Source: Chryseobacterium candidae (lineage in GTDB: Bacteria > Bacteroidota > Bacteroidia > Flavobacteriales > Weeksellaceae). From it: a stretch of DNA of 64,000 bases. The notes below the pieces were generated by a model. It saw nothing but the letters and a program-made list of their open reading frames with translations. It searched no databases and was not told the DNA's origin. The position numbers and the translations under genes are program-made. The stretch lies in the NCBI RefSeq assembly GCF_004916905.1, contig NZ_SDLV01000029.1:62001-126000 (forward strand), in the 5' to 3' direction. Shown here one piece after another: positions 34,317-42,936 of the stretch. How positions within the stretch are numbered: the first letter of the stretch is position 1; each line of letters opens with the position of its first letter.

Positions 34317-35135
34317 ATGAAAAGCTTATTATTTATATTGCTGGGAACTGTAATGTTTTTTTCCCAGAACAACCGGTTCATCTATGAGGTGAAATACAAG
34401 AAAGATTCAACCTCAAAAGATATCACCCGGGAAAATTATTATCTGGATATCACAAAAGAGGATATTGCTTATTATAACAGACTGAATTATATTAGTGATT
34501 CAGTATTTACTGCTACCGGGAGAACTCCAATTAATAGACTGACTTCTTTTTTATTAAAAAAGAAGGATGATAATATATACCAAAACTATGAATATATCGG
34601 AGATGTAAATTTTTATAAAATATCTGAGGAGGCCAGGCAACAGTGGACTATTACAGACAGTATAAAAATAGCTGATAATCTTTCGCTTCAAAAGGCGACC
34701 ACTGAATTTGGAGGAAGAAACTGGATCGCATGGTTTACTAAAGATATCCCAATGCCTTACGGACCTTATAAGTTTAGCGGATTACCGGGATTGATTATGG
34801 AATTGTATGATACAAAAAAGAATTATTATTTTAATGTGATTAAGAGTGAAAAGATTCCGGATGATTATCAACGTAATTCATTAAATAATTATATCCCCAG
34901 AGCAATTCCCGTTACTCAAAAAGATTTAAATAAACTAAGGCTGGACCTCTATTCCAACCCTTTTAAATATGTTTTGAATGGAAATCTGACTATGCGCGAA
35001 GGGCAAAAATTACAGCTTGATGACGGCACAATTCTCTCCAAAGAACAGCTGAAACCCGCAGAAGCCAACGAAAGAAAAAAATTAAAAGCATTTAACAACC
35101 CTATAGAACTGGATAAAGCTGTCAAATATCCTTAA
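34317..35135 (+). CDS. GLPGLI family protein
   Basis: 272 residues with a signal peptide (about 1-17, ending FFSQ). Named for the conserved motif seen here as GPYKFSGLPGLIMELYDTKK; the preceding WIAWFTKDIPMPYGPY is also typical. GLPGLI proteins are exported, flavobacterial and of unknown function, often found in several copies and near TonB-dependent receptors or secretion genes. It starts 6 nt after the VKOR fusion and so belongs to the same transcript, which links it to the peptide cluster by position. A strong bidirectional hairpin ends the run. Confidence 0.9.
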   Translation: MKSLLFILLGTVMFFSQNNRFIYEVKYKKDSTSKDITRENYYLDITKEDIAYYNRLNYISDSVFTATGRTPINRLTSFLLKKKDDNIYQNYEYIGDVNFYKISEEARQQWTITDSIKIADNLSLQKATTEFGGRNWIAWFTKDIPMPYGPYKFSGLPGLIMELYDTKKNYYFNVIKSEKIPDDYQRNSLNNYIPRAIPVTQKDLNKLRLDLYSNPFKYVLNGNLTMREGQKLQLDDGTILSKEQLKPAEANERKKLKAFNNPIELDKAVKYP

Positions 35136-35151
35136 CAGGTATGTAAATAAA

Positions 35152-35185
35152 AATTCCTTTCAGACTTTCTGAAAGGAATTTTTTG
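35152..35185. terminator. Bidirectional terminator between GLPGLI gene and dipeptidyl peptidase gene
   Basis: A perfect 12-bp stem (35152-35163 with 35169-35180), 5-nt loop, T run on the plus strand and a shorter T-rich tract on the minus strand. It serves both convergent genes. Confidence 0.9.
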
Positions 35186-35204
35186 TGAGATTTAAATTTG
35201 ATAT

Positions 35205-37334
35205 TTACAGATTATTCAGGATGAAATCCGTCATTTTCTGATACAACTGAGGTCTTGTCTGCCCACCGTAAATTCCGTGGTTTTTATCAGGATAAGCCAT
35301 GAAGTCAAACTGTTTTTTGTTTTGAATCAAAGCTTCAGAGAACTCCATAGAATTCTGGAAGTGAACGTTATCATCAGCCGTTCCGTGGATCAACAAAAAT
35401 TTCCCCTTCAACAGATTAGCATATTCCGTAGGAGAATTTTTATCATATCCATCCGGGTTTTCCTGAGGTGTCCTCATAAATCTTTCTGTGTATACAGAGT
35501 CGTAATATCTCCAGTTGGTTACCGGTGCTACAGCAATTCCTACTTTGAAGACATCAGCTCCTTTAGTCATTGCCAAACTTGTCATATAACCACCGAAGCT
35601 CCATCCGAACATTCCGATTCGGCTCTTGTCAATATAAGATTGATTCCCGAACCACTTGGCTGCTGTGATCTGATCTTCAATCTCATATTTTCCTAAATTC
35701 ATATAAGTTACTTTCTTATATTTTGCTCCTTTATAGCCTGTTCCACGGCCGTCTACACAAGCAACAATATATCCTTTTTGTACAAGGTGATTGAACCACA
35801 TGGCGTTTCCGTTGTCCCATGAGTTGGCAACCTGCTGAGATCCAGGTCCGGAATACTGGAACATAAATAAAGGATATTTCTTGTTCGGATCAAAGTTTTT
35901 AGGCTTCATGATCCAGGCATTCATCTGATCACCTGCAGCGTTTGGAATCGTAATGAATTCTTTTTCAACAAAATTATCAGCTTTTAGTTTCTGTAACTGG
36001 TCATTGTTGTTCTGAAGTTCTTTTACCGCTTTTCCGTTACCGTCTTTTAAAACATAGGTATAAGGTTTAGATGCTGTAGAAGATGTTTCAATGAAATAAT
36101 TATAGTTTTTGCTGAAGTTCGCAGCGTTGTTTCCTTCTGCATTAGAGATCAGCTGAGTTTTTCCGTTGTCAATATTTACTTTGGAAATCACCTTATTAAT
36201 GCTTCCTTTTTCAGTAGTCTGAACATAAATTTCTTTAGACTTTGGATTAAAACCATAATAATCCGTTACCTCCCAGTTTCCTTTTGTGATCTGTTTTTTC
36301 AACTTACCATCTTTGTCATACCAGTACAGGTGACGGTTTCCGTCTCTCTCAGAAGCCCAAAGGAAGGAATCATCTTCAAGGAATTCAAGAGTAGGACTGT
36401 CTGTATCAATCCATTTATCATCCGTTTCAGTAAATAACTTCTGAACTGCTCCTGTTTTGGTATTTACCTTTAAGATATCCGAAGCGTTTTGTATCCTTTC
36501 AGACGTAATTAAAACAATTTCGTCCGGTTTTGCAGTCTGGAATACATTCGGGATGTAGTAGTTTTTGAAAGAACCTAAGTTCAGCTGCATTGTTTTTCCG
36601 TTATCAAGACGGTATAGCTGTGCTGAAACTACAGAGTTTTTCTCACCTGCTTTTGGATATTTATAACGCATTTCAGCCGGATAAAGGTTTTTTCCATAAA
36701 TGGGAATATAGATTTCCGGAACCTGGCTTTCATCAGACTTCACAAATACGATAGCATCAGAATTTTTTGTCCACTCATATTGTCTTGCATGCCCGAATTC
36801 TTCTTCATATACCCAGTCTGCCAAACCATTCAGGATAGAGTTCTTTTTACCATCCGTAGTAATCTGTGTGATTTTTCCGGAGCTAAGATCCTGATAGAAA
36901 AGATTATTATCAGAAATAAAGGCCACTTTTGTAGCATCCGGCGAAAATGTAGGCTCCTGAACCGGTTTCCCTTCATTCAGGCTGATTACTTTTCCGGATT
37001 TTAAATCTTTTACATCAAATTTTCCCAGGAAAGAATGTCTGTAAATAGGCTGGCTTCCGGTCTGTAAAAGAATCTTAGATTCATCATCAGAAAAAATATA
37101 GCTTTCAAACTTTCCGTCCACAAGATTTCCTTCCTTCTGTGAAGTTTTATAAGAATATTTTGCAATACCTGAAGATTCAATCACGAGATAATTTTCTCCG
37201 TTTTTCATGGAAGTGATTCCTGCAATCCCTTTTCCACGGTAATATCCTGAATATATTTTATCTAAAGTGATTTCCTGTGCAGACACATTTTGAAATACCG
37301 CCGCAACAGTAAGAGTTAAGAATAATTTTTTCAT
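35205..37334 (-). CDS. Dipeptidyl peptidase IV-type S9 serine peptidase
   Basis: 709 residues with a signal peptide (ending VSAQ). The N-terminal about 450 residues form a DPP-IV beta-propeller (FSPDATKVAFISDNNLFY, ADWVYEEEFGHARQYEW with the Glu-Glu pair that binds the peptide amino terminus). The C-terminal alpha/beta hydrolase domain has the catalytic Ser in FGWSFGGYMTSLAM, Asp in HGTADDNVHF and His in DKNHGIYGG. It removes N-terminal dipeptides after Pro or Ala, outside the cytoplasm, which fits with the three peptide importers upstream. Monocistronic, convergent with the peptide cluster. Confidence 0.95.
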   Translation of the reverse strand: MKKLFLTLTVAAVFQNVSAQEITLDKIYSGYYRGKGIAGITSMKNGENYLVIESSGIAKYSYKTSQKEGNLVDGKFESYIFSDDESKILLQTGSQPIYRHSFLGKFDVKDLKSGKVISLNEGKPVQEPTFSPDATKVAFISDNNLFYQDLSSGKITQITTDGKKNSILNGLADWVYEEEFGHARQYEWTKNSDAIVFVKSDESQVPEIYIPIYGKNLYPAEMRYKYPKAGEKNSVVSAQLYRLDNGKTMQLNLGSFKNYYIPNVFQTAKPDEIVLITSERIQNASDILKVNTKTGAVQKLFTETDDKWIDTDSPTLEFLEDDSFLWASERDGNRHLYWYDKDGKLKKQITKGNWEVTDYYGFNPKSKEIYVQTTEKGSINKVISKVNIDNGKTQLISNAEGNNAANFSKNYNYFIETSSTASKPYTYVLKDGNGKAVKELQNNNDQLQKLKADNFVEKEFITIPNAAGDQMNAWIMKPKNFDPNKKYPLFMFQYSGPGSQQVANSWDNGNAMWFNHLVQKGYIVACVDGRGTGYKGAKYKKVTYMNLGKYEIEDQITAAKWFGNQSYIDKSRIGMFGWSFGGYMTSLAMTKGADVFKVGIAVAPVTNWRYYDSVYTERFMRTPQENPDGYDKNSPTEYANLLKGKFLLIHGTADDNVHFQNSMEFSEALIQNKKQFDFMAYPDKNHGIYGGQTRPQLYQKMTDFILNNL

Positions 37335-37353
37335 TTCTAATAGTAATGGATTT

Positions 37354-37361
37354 CAAAGATA
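37354..37361 (-). promoter_or_regulatory. -7 box TATCTTTG of the dipeptidyl peptidase gene
   Basis: Exact TAnnTTTG match on the minus strand, 20 bp before the start codon. No TTG is found at 19 bp further upstream. Confidence 0.55.
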
Positions 37362-37455
37362 ATAATTTTATTAAAATGTATAAAAAAGCTTTTCAAATGA
37401 GCTTTTTGGCAAAAAAATTGAATATCATTTTATATAATCAAATCAAATAATAATT

Positions 37456-37929
37456 ATGGAAACGAATGCATACAACCAGAAGCTGAACCGTTATGTATTA
37501 AGCGATCAGATTGTTTATACAGGTTTTTCCAGTTTTAAGGACGCGGAAGAATGTGCTCAAAAAAAAGGAGGAACATTGGCAGAAGTAGTATTCAGAGACG
37601 GAAATGATAATCCTGAAATTACTGATGAAGCGGGGTTGATAGAGAAAAAAATTCATTACTATGTGTATGCAGGCGATGAGTATAAATTTATTCATTCATC
37701 AGATCCGGGATTCAGAAAATATGCGGACGAACTGCAGAAAATAAAAGCAAGTAATGATAAAACCAGCCCTGATGAGCGATACTTTGCCAATTTTGAAATT
37801 GAAAATATAGAAGATCCGATTATTGTAATCAAAAATGATCATTTTGAATCGGTAACTTCTAGAGAGCGTTCAAAATATTTGAAACATGCCTGTGTTTATG
37901 AATTAGGGGTATCCCTGCCAAAATCCTAA
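37456..37929 (+). CDS. Conserved hypothetical cytoplasmic protein
   Basis: 157 residues, no signal peptide or membrane helix. Hydrophilic and rich in Glu, Asp, Lys and Tyr. The middle has YSSFKDAEECAQKKGGTLAE-like and IHYYVYAGDEYKFIHSSDPG segments with alternating charged and aromatic residues, suggesting a small alpha/beta fold. I do not recognise a named family. It is followed after 10 nt by a frameshifted DUF6496 gene, so the two may once have formed an operon of stress-type small proteins. Confidence 0.65.
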   Translation: METNAYNQKLNRYVLSDQIVYTGFSSFKDAEECAQKKGGTLAEVVFRDGNDNPEITDEAGLIEKKIHYYVYAGDEYKFIHSSDPGFRKYADELQKIKASNDKTSPDERYFANFEIENIEDPIIVIKNDHFESVTSRERSKYLKHACVYELGVSLPKS

Positions 37930-37939
37930 AAATCTGATC

Positions 37940-38119
37940 ATGGGCAAGATTAAATATTCAGAAAAAGCTCATGACAAAATAGGAAAGGTAATGCACGAAT
38001 TTAAGGAAGGAAAATTAAAGTCTTCTTCCGGGAAAAAAGTGACAAGCAGAAAAAAGCCGTAGCCATAGGTATTTCTGAAGCGAAGGAAAAAGGTATGAAA
38101 GTACCATCTAAAAAAATAA
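37940..38119 (+). pseudogene. Frameshifted DUF6496-type small protein gene
   Basis: From ATG 37940 the frame reads MGKIKYSEKAHDKIGKVMHE, FKEGKLKSSSGKKVTSRK, then stops at TAG. A shift at the run of A near 38045-38055 restores AVAIGISEAKEKGMKVPSKK, the expected continuation of DUF6496 proteins (compare the RSTKQAIAIGLSKAR type of motif). A second shift in the run of seven A at 38110-38116 is needed to reach the natural TAA at 38117-38119. Two homopolymer shifts in 180 bp point to decay, or to sequencing errors. Confidence 0.65.
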
Positions 38120-38567
38120 GTAATTCATCATCCGGAAAGATAAACTTTCTGGATTTTTTTGTATTCTATATTTCATGTATTTCGAATAATCGAGAAGAAG
38201 TGGAGATAAAAGCAGGACATGGAAAATCAGCTGATCTGTTTTTTTTACTGTATTTTTTTATGTCTTGATAATGTTGGGATTTGTAAATTACTGTAAATGT
38301 GTATTTTATGTTATTGATGTATATATGATGTAGTTCACTTTGCAAGAGTTTATTCTTTTTTGTTGCAAATTTGCATCACATCCATAACTCATTATATCTT
38401 ATTTCAAAATAAAACACAAATGATGAAAAAAGACTCCTTAATGTTTTGTGGATGTTTAAAGTTTTTCTTGATCCAGTGTTTAATCGATAAACAACCTTGG
38501 GAAGCTTTTCTTTGCTGCCACAATGCAACTCACATTCTTAGAAGGCTGATTACGTAAAATAATTGAT
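38120..38567. other. Upstream region of the sulfatase operon, with a perfect palindrome
   Basis: No supported gene. A perfect 12-bp palindrome TGCAAATTTGCA lies at 38364-38375 and overlaps a CAAATTTG sequence close to the -7 consensus, with CTTTG about 22 bp upstream, so it may be promoter and operator of the sulfatase genes. A 45-codon frame at 38420-38557 has no recognisable features. Confidence 0.4.
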
Positions 38568-40163
38568 ATGTTTGGATTTTCAACTTTAAAATCAATATAT
38601 ATATTTCTATTGATTTTACCATTTAGCATCATTGCAGGACAGTCGCAAAAAAAATCTAAACCCAATGTAATCTTTATTGTGGTTGATGACCTGAGACCGG
38701 AACTGGGAGTTTACGGTAATACAATTATTAAAACACCCAATATTGATAAGCTGGCAAGAAGAGGTACTACTTTCACAAATGCATATTGCCAGGTGGCTGT
38801 TTGCGCTCCTTCCAGAGCAAGTGCTTTAACAGGCTTACGGCCGGATTCCACCAAAGTATGGGTGTTGGGAGAAGAATTTCGCAAAATACATCCTGATGTG
38901 GTAACGATTCCTCAACAGTTTGAAAAATTCAATTATCATACAGTATCCATCGGAAAGATTTTTCATAATCATATGCCTGATTCTATCTCTTTTCGGGAGC
39001 CTGATCTCCGTCCTGAAGGATATGCCGTTAAAAATATGATAGACAGAGATCCCGAATCTTTTTATTTCAGCGGAGAACTTAAAACTGAGCTTGCAGCCAA
39101 AAGACTGGAAAGATTAGCCAAAGATCCTAAAAGATATGCTAACGGCTGGGCATACGGACGTTCCGTAGAAGTGGCAGACTGTCCTGATGATTCATTGTAT
39201 GACGGAGCTCAGACATCACTTGCCATTCAAACGATCAACCGTATTAAAAATAAAAAGAAACCTTTCTTCCTGGCATTGGGGTATTTCAGACCGCATTTAC
39301 CATTTGTAGCTCCTAAAAAGTACTGGGACCTTTATGATCCTATGGAAATACCAATGGCAGATAACAGTTTTATTCCGTTCAATGCACCAAGCATGGCCAT
39401 GTATAACCAAAGAGAGATGACTGCTTGTTATGACCTTGAATATGTAAGACATCCTGCCTACTTCAGAATGCCGGAAAAAGAAGCCAGAATGCTAAAACAT
39501 GGGTATTATGCTTCTGTAAGTTATGTTGATGCCTGTATTGGACGACTTGTTGATGAGCTTGAAAAACAAAAATTGATAGATAACACCATTATTGTATTAT
39601 GGGGAGACCACGGCTGGAAATTAGGAGAACATAATGCATGGGGGAAACAGACTAATTATTTAAATGATACCCGAGTTCCGCTTATTGTTTATGCGCCCGG
39701 AATGAAAAATCCAGGAAGCAAAAGCAATGAACTGGTAGAGATGGTAGATCTTTATCCTACCCTCTGTGATCTCGCAGGAATAGAAACTCCCTCTTATCTG
39801 CAAGGAGTAAGCTTTAAAAAACTTCTGAATGAAAATAGTGTGGAATGGAAAGGAGCTGTATTCAGTCAGTTTTTGCGGCCGGCCGGCGAAGGAATACATC
39901 TTAACAAAAAAAATTACATGGGATATTCAATGGTGACCAAAAGCTATCATCTGATAGAGTGGTATTATTGGGATAAAGTAACCCAAAAGCCTGGAGAACT
40001 TGTGGCTCAGGAACTTTATAATCTTAGCTCAGATCCAAAAGAGAATTTCAATATTGCAGTTTATCCGGAAAACAAAGATATCCTGGAAAAGCTTTCTGAG
40101 CAACGTAAAAAAGGATGGAAACAAGTGAAAGATAAGCTGATAACAACTAAATCTTATCAATAA
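38568..40163 (+). CDS. Exported sulfatase, iduronate-2-sulfatase-like (first)
   Basis: 531 residues with an N-terminal signal (ending IIAGQ). Sulfatase motifs: FIVVDDLRPELGVYGN (metal-binding Asp pair) and CAPSRASALTG, where Cys79 is the residue converted to formylglycine (C-x-P-S-R). Further: KPFFLALGYFRPHLPFVAP and NTIIVLWGDHGWKLGEHNAW, the second metal site. This pattern matches iduronate-2-sulfatase-like enzymes (sulfatase family S1_7 type). It should remove sulfate esters from polysaccharides such as glycosaminoglycans or algal glycans, probably in the periplasm. It is followed after 17 nt by a second sulfatase and then by a formylglycine-generating enzyme, so activation and substrate degradation are encoded together. 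Confidence 0.93.
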   Translation: MFGFSTLKSIYIFLLILPFSIIAGQSQKKSKPNVIFIVVDDLRPELGVYGNTIIKTPNIDKLARRGTTFTNAYCQVAVCAPSRASALTGLRPDSTKVWVLGEEFRKIHPDVVTIPQQFEKFNYHTVSIGKIFHNHMPDSISFREPDLRPEGYAVKNMIDRDPESFYFSGELKTELAAKRLERLAKDPKRYANGWAYGRSVEVADCPDDSLYDGAQTSLAIQTINRIKNKKKPFFLALGYFRPHLPFVAPKKYWDLYDPMEIPMADNSFIPFNAPSMAMYNQREMTACYDLEYVRHPAYFRMPEKEARMLKHGYYASVSYVDACIGRLVDELEKQKLIDNTIIVLWGDHGWKLGEHNAWGKQTNYLNDTRVPLIVYAPGMKNPGSKSNELVEMVDLYPTLCDLAGIETPSYLQGVSFKKLLNENSVEWKGAVFSQFLRPAGEGIHLNKKNYMGYSMVTKSYHLIEWYYWDKVTQKPGELVAQELYNLSSDPKENFNIAVYPENKDILEKLSEQRKKGWKQVKDKLITTKSYQ

Positions 40164-40180
40164 AAGAAAATTTGGACCTC

Positions 40181-41791
40181 ATGAAGAATTTCAATTTTTT
40201 AAAAATAGTATTCATTATATCGATTTGTAATTATATAACAATAAGTGGTGCAAGTTTCCATAAAGACAATCCTAAACCTAAAAAAAGTATAAGATCCAAT
40301 GCAAAGCAAACAAGGCCCAATATTCTGTTTATTCCTATTGATGATTTAAGACCTGAAATGGGCTGTTATGGAAACACCGTTATAAAAACGCCTAATATGG
40401 ATAAGCTTGCAGCAAAAGGAGTCGTTTTTAATAGAGCATACTGTCAGCAGGCGGTATGTAATCCTTCTAGAGCAAGCCTTCTTACAGGTTTGAGACCAGA
40501 TTCTGTGCGTGTATGGGATCTTCAGACAGATTTCAGGAAAAACCTCCCGGATGCAATCACTCTTCCTCAGGCATTCAAAAATAACGGTTATTATACGGTA
40601 GGGATAGGAAAAACCTTTCATAATAATTTTCCTGATGATAAGTCCTGGAATGAAGAACTTCATGTAGCCGGATATCCTTTTGATCCGGACGCTGTGTACC
40701 AGATGGAAAAAAACAAGATGATTCAGAAGGAAAAAGAACTTGGTCTTCAAAAAATTGGAAAAGCCAGGCCTGATGCCTATGGATTTGTCTATACAAAGGC
40801 TAATTCCGTTGAAATGGCAGACGTTGATGATGATGCCTATTATGACGGAGCACAGACAACCATGGCCATTCAAAAGCTGAAAGAATTAAAAGGAAAAGAT
40901 AAGCCTTTCTTTTTTTCAGTAGGCTATTACCGTCCGCATTTACCTTTTAATGCTCCTAAAAAATACTGGGATTTGTATAACAGAAACGATATACCGCTTG
41001 CGAAAAATCAATTCATGCCAGAAAATGCTCCGGAATTTGCCGTACATGGTGATACTGAACTGAGAGCGTATACTGATAGATCTGATCTGCCTTTGCCTTC
41101 AGAAAAACCTTATGATATTGAAAAGCAGCGGGAACTTCTCCATGGATATTACGCTTCTGTTTCTTATACGGATGCTCAGATAGGAAGACTCTTAAAAGCA
41201 CTTGACGAACTGGAGCTTAGTGAAAATACCATTATCGTATTGTGGGGAGATCATGGCTGGAAACTGGGAGAGCATAACAGCTGGTGTAAACAGAGCAACT
41301 ATGAGATTGATACCAGAGTACCGCTTATTATCAGTGGGGCAGGAGTAAAAGCAAAAGGAAAAACAAGCGATGCTCTTACAGAATTTGTGGATATTTATCC
41401 CACTTTATGCGATATGGCGGGAATAAAAATACCTGATTATCTTCAGGGAACCAGTATGAAACCTCTGCTTACAGATCCTGCCCGTAAATGGAAAACAGCA
41501 TCCTACAGCCAGTTTTTATTAGGTAGGTTTGGAGTAAAAGCCAGAGGGGTGCAAAATGTGGAAAGAATGGGATATGCTATCCGTACAGACCGTTACAGAT
41601 ATGTAGAATGGTTTGAATGGAATAAAGAGACTGGCAAGCCGGGAGCTTATCTGGCCAGAGAACTGTATGATCATAAAAATGACCCTGATGAAAATGTGAA
41701 TATCGCTGAAGAAGTTTCTTCTAAAAAGCTGGTTAGCCAATTGTCATTACAGATGAAAAAGGGATGGAGATATAGCAAGCCAAAATCATAA
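40181..41791 (+). CDS. Exported sulfatase, iduronate-2-sulfatase-like (second)
   Basis: 536 residues from ATG 40181; a TTG three codons earlier is a weaker start. N-terminal hydrophobic segment (FLKIVFIISICNYITISGA) serves as signal or anchor. Active-site CNPSRASLLTG with Cys93 as the formylglycine precursor, IPIDDLRPEMGCYGN, PFFFSVGYYRPHLPFNAP and IIVLWGDHGWKLGEHNSW. It is clearly paralogous to the first sulfatase along its whole length, with an insertion around residues 170-210 (KNKMIQKEKELGLQKIGK). The pair probably acts on different positions of the same sulfated glycan. Confidence 0.93.
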   Translation: MKNFNFLKIVFIISICNYITISGASFHKDNPKPKKSIRSNAKQTRPNILFIPIDDLRPEMGCYGNTVIKTPNMDKLAAKGVVFNRAYCQQAVCNPSRASLLTGLRPDSVRVWDLQTDFRKNLPDAITLPQAFKNNGYYTVGIGKTFHNNFPDDKSWNEELHVAGYPFDPDAVYQMEKNKMIQKEKELGLQKIGKARPDAYGFVYTKANSVEMADVDDDAYYDGAQTTMAIQKLKELKGKDKPFFFSVGYYRPHLPFNAPKKYWDLYNRNDIPLAKNQFMPENAPEFAVHGDTELRAYTDRSDLPLPSEKPYDIEKQRELLHGYYASVSYTDAQIGRLLKALDELELSENTIIVLWGDHGWKLGEHNSWCKQSNYEIDTRVPLIISGAGVKAKGKTSDALTEFVDIYPTLCDMAGIKIPDYLQGTSMKPLLTDPARKWKTASYSQFLLGRFGVKARGVQNVERMGYAIRTDRYRYVEWFEWNKETGKPGAYLARELYDHKNDPDENVNIAEEVSSKKLVSQLSLQMKKGWRYSKPKS

Positions 41792-41815
41792 AACCTGTAA
41801 ATATTCAGATAAGAA

Positions 41816-42934
41816 ATGAGGTTTTTCATAATAAAGATGGTTGTATTCATAAGTGTATTAGGTTTTTTATCTTCCTGTAATAAGAATAAAATCTTAAAAC
41901 CGGAGGAAGAGAAACCGGGACACACCTGTATGAATGTTCCGAAGCGGTTAGGAGCTGCAGATTCTTCCCATATCCGTTTTAACGGGAAAATTTCTTTGCA
42001 AGGAATGGTATTCATTCCCGGGGGTGAATTTGATATGGGAGGGGATAACAGCTATGCTGATGCAGATGAATATCCCAAACACAGAGTAAAAGTTTCTCCG
42101 TTCTATATGGATATAACCGAAGTAACGAATGAACAGTTCCGCAAATTTGTAAATGCTACAGGATATATCACAACGGCAGAACGTAAACCCGATTGGGATG
42201 AATTAAAAAAAAACCTGCCTGAGGGTACTCCGAAACCTCCGGATAGCTTGCTGGTAGCTGCTTCATTAGTATTTAAACCCACAAGCAAACCTGTGAATCT
42301 GAATGACTTCAGCCAATGGTGGAAATGGGTGAAAGGTGCTAGCTGGAAGCATCCTCAGGGACCGGCAAGCAATATTGAAGGAAAAGACAATTATCCCGTG
42401 GTACATGTAAGCTGGGATGATGTACAGGCATACTGTAAATGGTCAGGTAAACGCTTGCCTACAGAAGCAGAATGGGAATTTGCAGCACGGGGCGGATTAA
42501 AAAATAATATTTATCCATGGGGAAATGAACCCATCAATGCAGGAATTCCTAAAGCGAACAGCTGGGAAGGAAAATTTCCCTACCTTAATGATAAGAAAGA
42601 CGGCTATATTACCCTTGCTCCTGTACAATCATTTAAAGCCAACGGATATGGCCTGTATGACATGGCTGGAAATGTTTGGGAATGGTGCAGCGATTTATAC
42701 AATTATGATTACTATAAAAAACTGGAAGGCAGCCTCGTTGTGAATCCTCAGGGTGCAGACAGGTCTTATGACCCTCAGGAACCGTATAGTGTAAAACGCA
42801 GCCTGCGTGGAGGAAGCTTTTTATGTAATGATAGCTATTGCAGCGGATACAGAGTAGCCCGCCGCATGAAAAGCAGTCCTGATACAAGCCTTGAACACAC
42901 CGGATTCAGATGTGTTCAGGATATTGCTCATTAA
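41816..42934 (+). CDS. Exported formylglycine-generating enzyme (sulfatase-modifying factor)
   Basis: 372 residues. N-terminal lipoprotein signal (VFISVLGFLSSC, lipobox LSSC), so it should be a lipoprotein outside the cytoplasm. The rest is an FGE/SUMF1 domain: MVFIPGGEFDMGG, YPKHRVKVSPFYMDITEVTN, YPVVHVSWDDVQAYCKWSGK, RLPTEAEWEFAARGG, and the active-site end LRGGSFLCNDSYCSGYRVAR with Cys337 and Cys342, the same spacing as the two catalytic cysteines of FGE (CHRSYC in the human enzyme). It oxidises the active-site Cys of sulfatases to formylglycine, needing oxygen. Encoded 24 nt after the second sulfatase. Confidence 0.93.
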   Translation: MRFFIIKMVVFISVLGFLSSCNKNKILKPEEEKPGHTCMNVPKRLGAADSSHIRFNGKISLQGMVFIPGGEFDMGGDNSYADADEYPKHRVKVSPFYMDITEVTNEQFRKFVNATGYITTAERKPDWDELKKNLPEGTPKPPDSLLVAASLVFKPTSKPVNLNDFSQWWKWVKGASWKHPQGPASNIEGKDNYPVVHVSWDDVQAYCKWSGKRLPTEAEWEFAARGGLKNNIYPWGNEPINAGIPKANSWEGKFPYLNDKKDGYITLAPVQSFKANGYGLYDMAGNVWEWCSDLYNYDYYKKLEGSLVVNPQGADRSYDPQEPYSVKRSLRGGSFLCNDSYCSGYRVARRMKSSPDTSLEHTGFRCVQDIAH

Positions 42935-42936
42935 TT

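Noticed and set aside
38420..38557. 45-codon frame with several Cys ahead of the sulfatase operon
   Set aside because: No double-glycine leader, no conserved pattern; likely chance.
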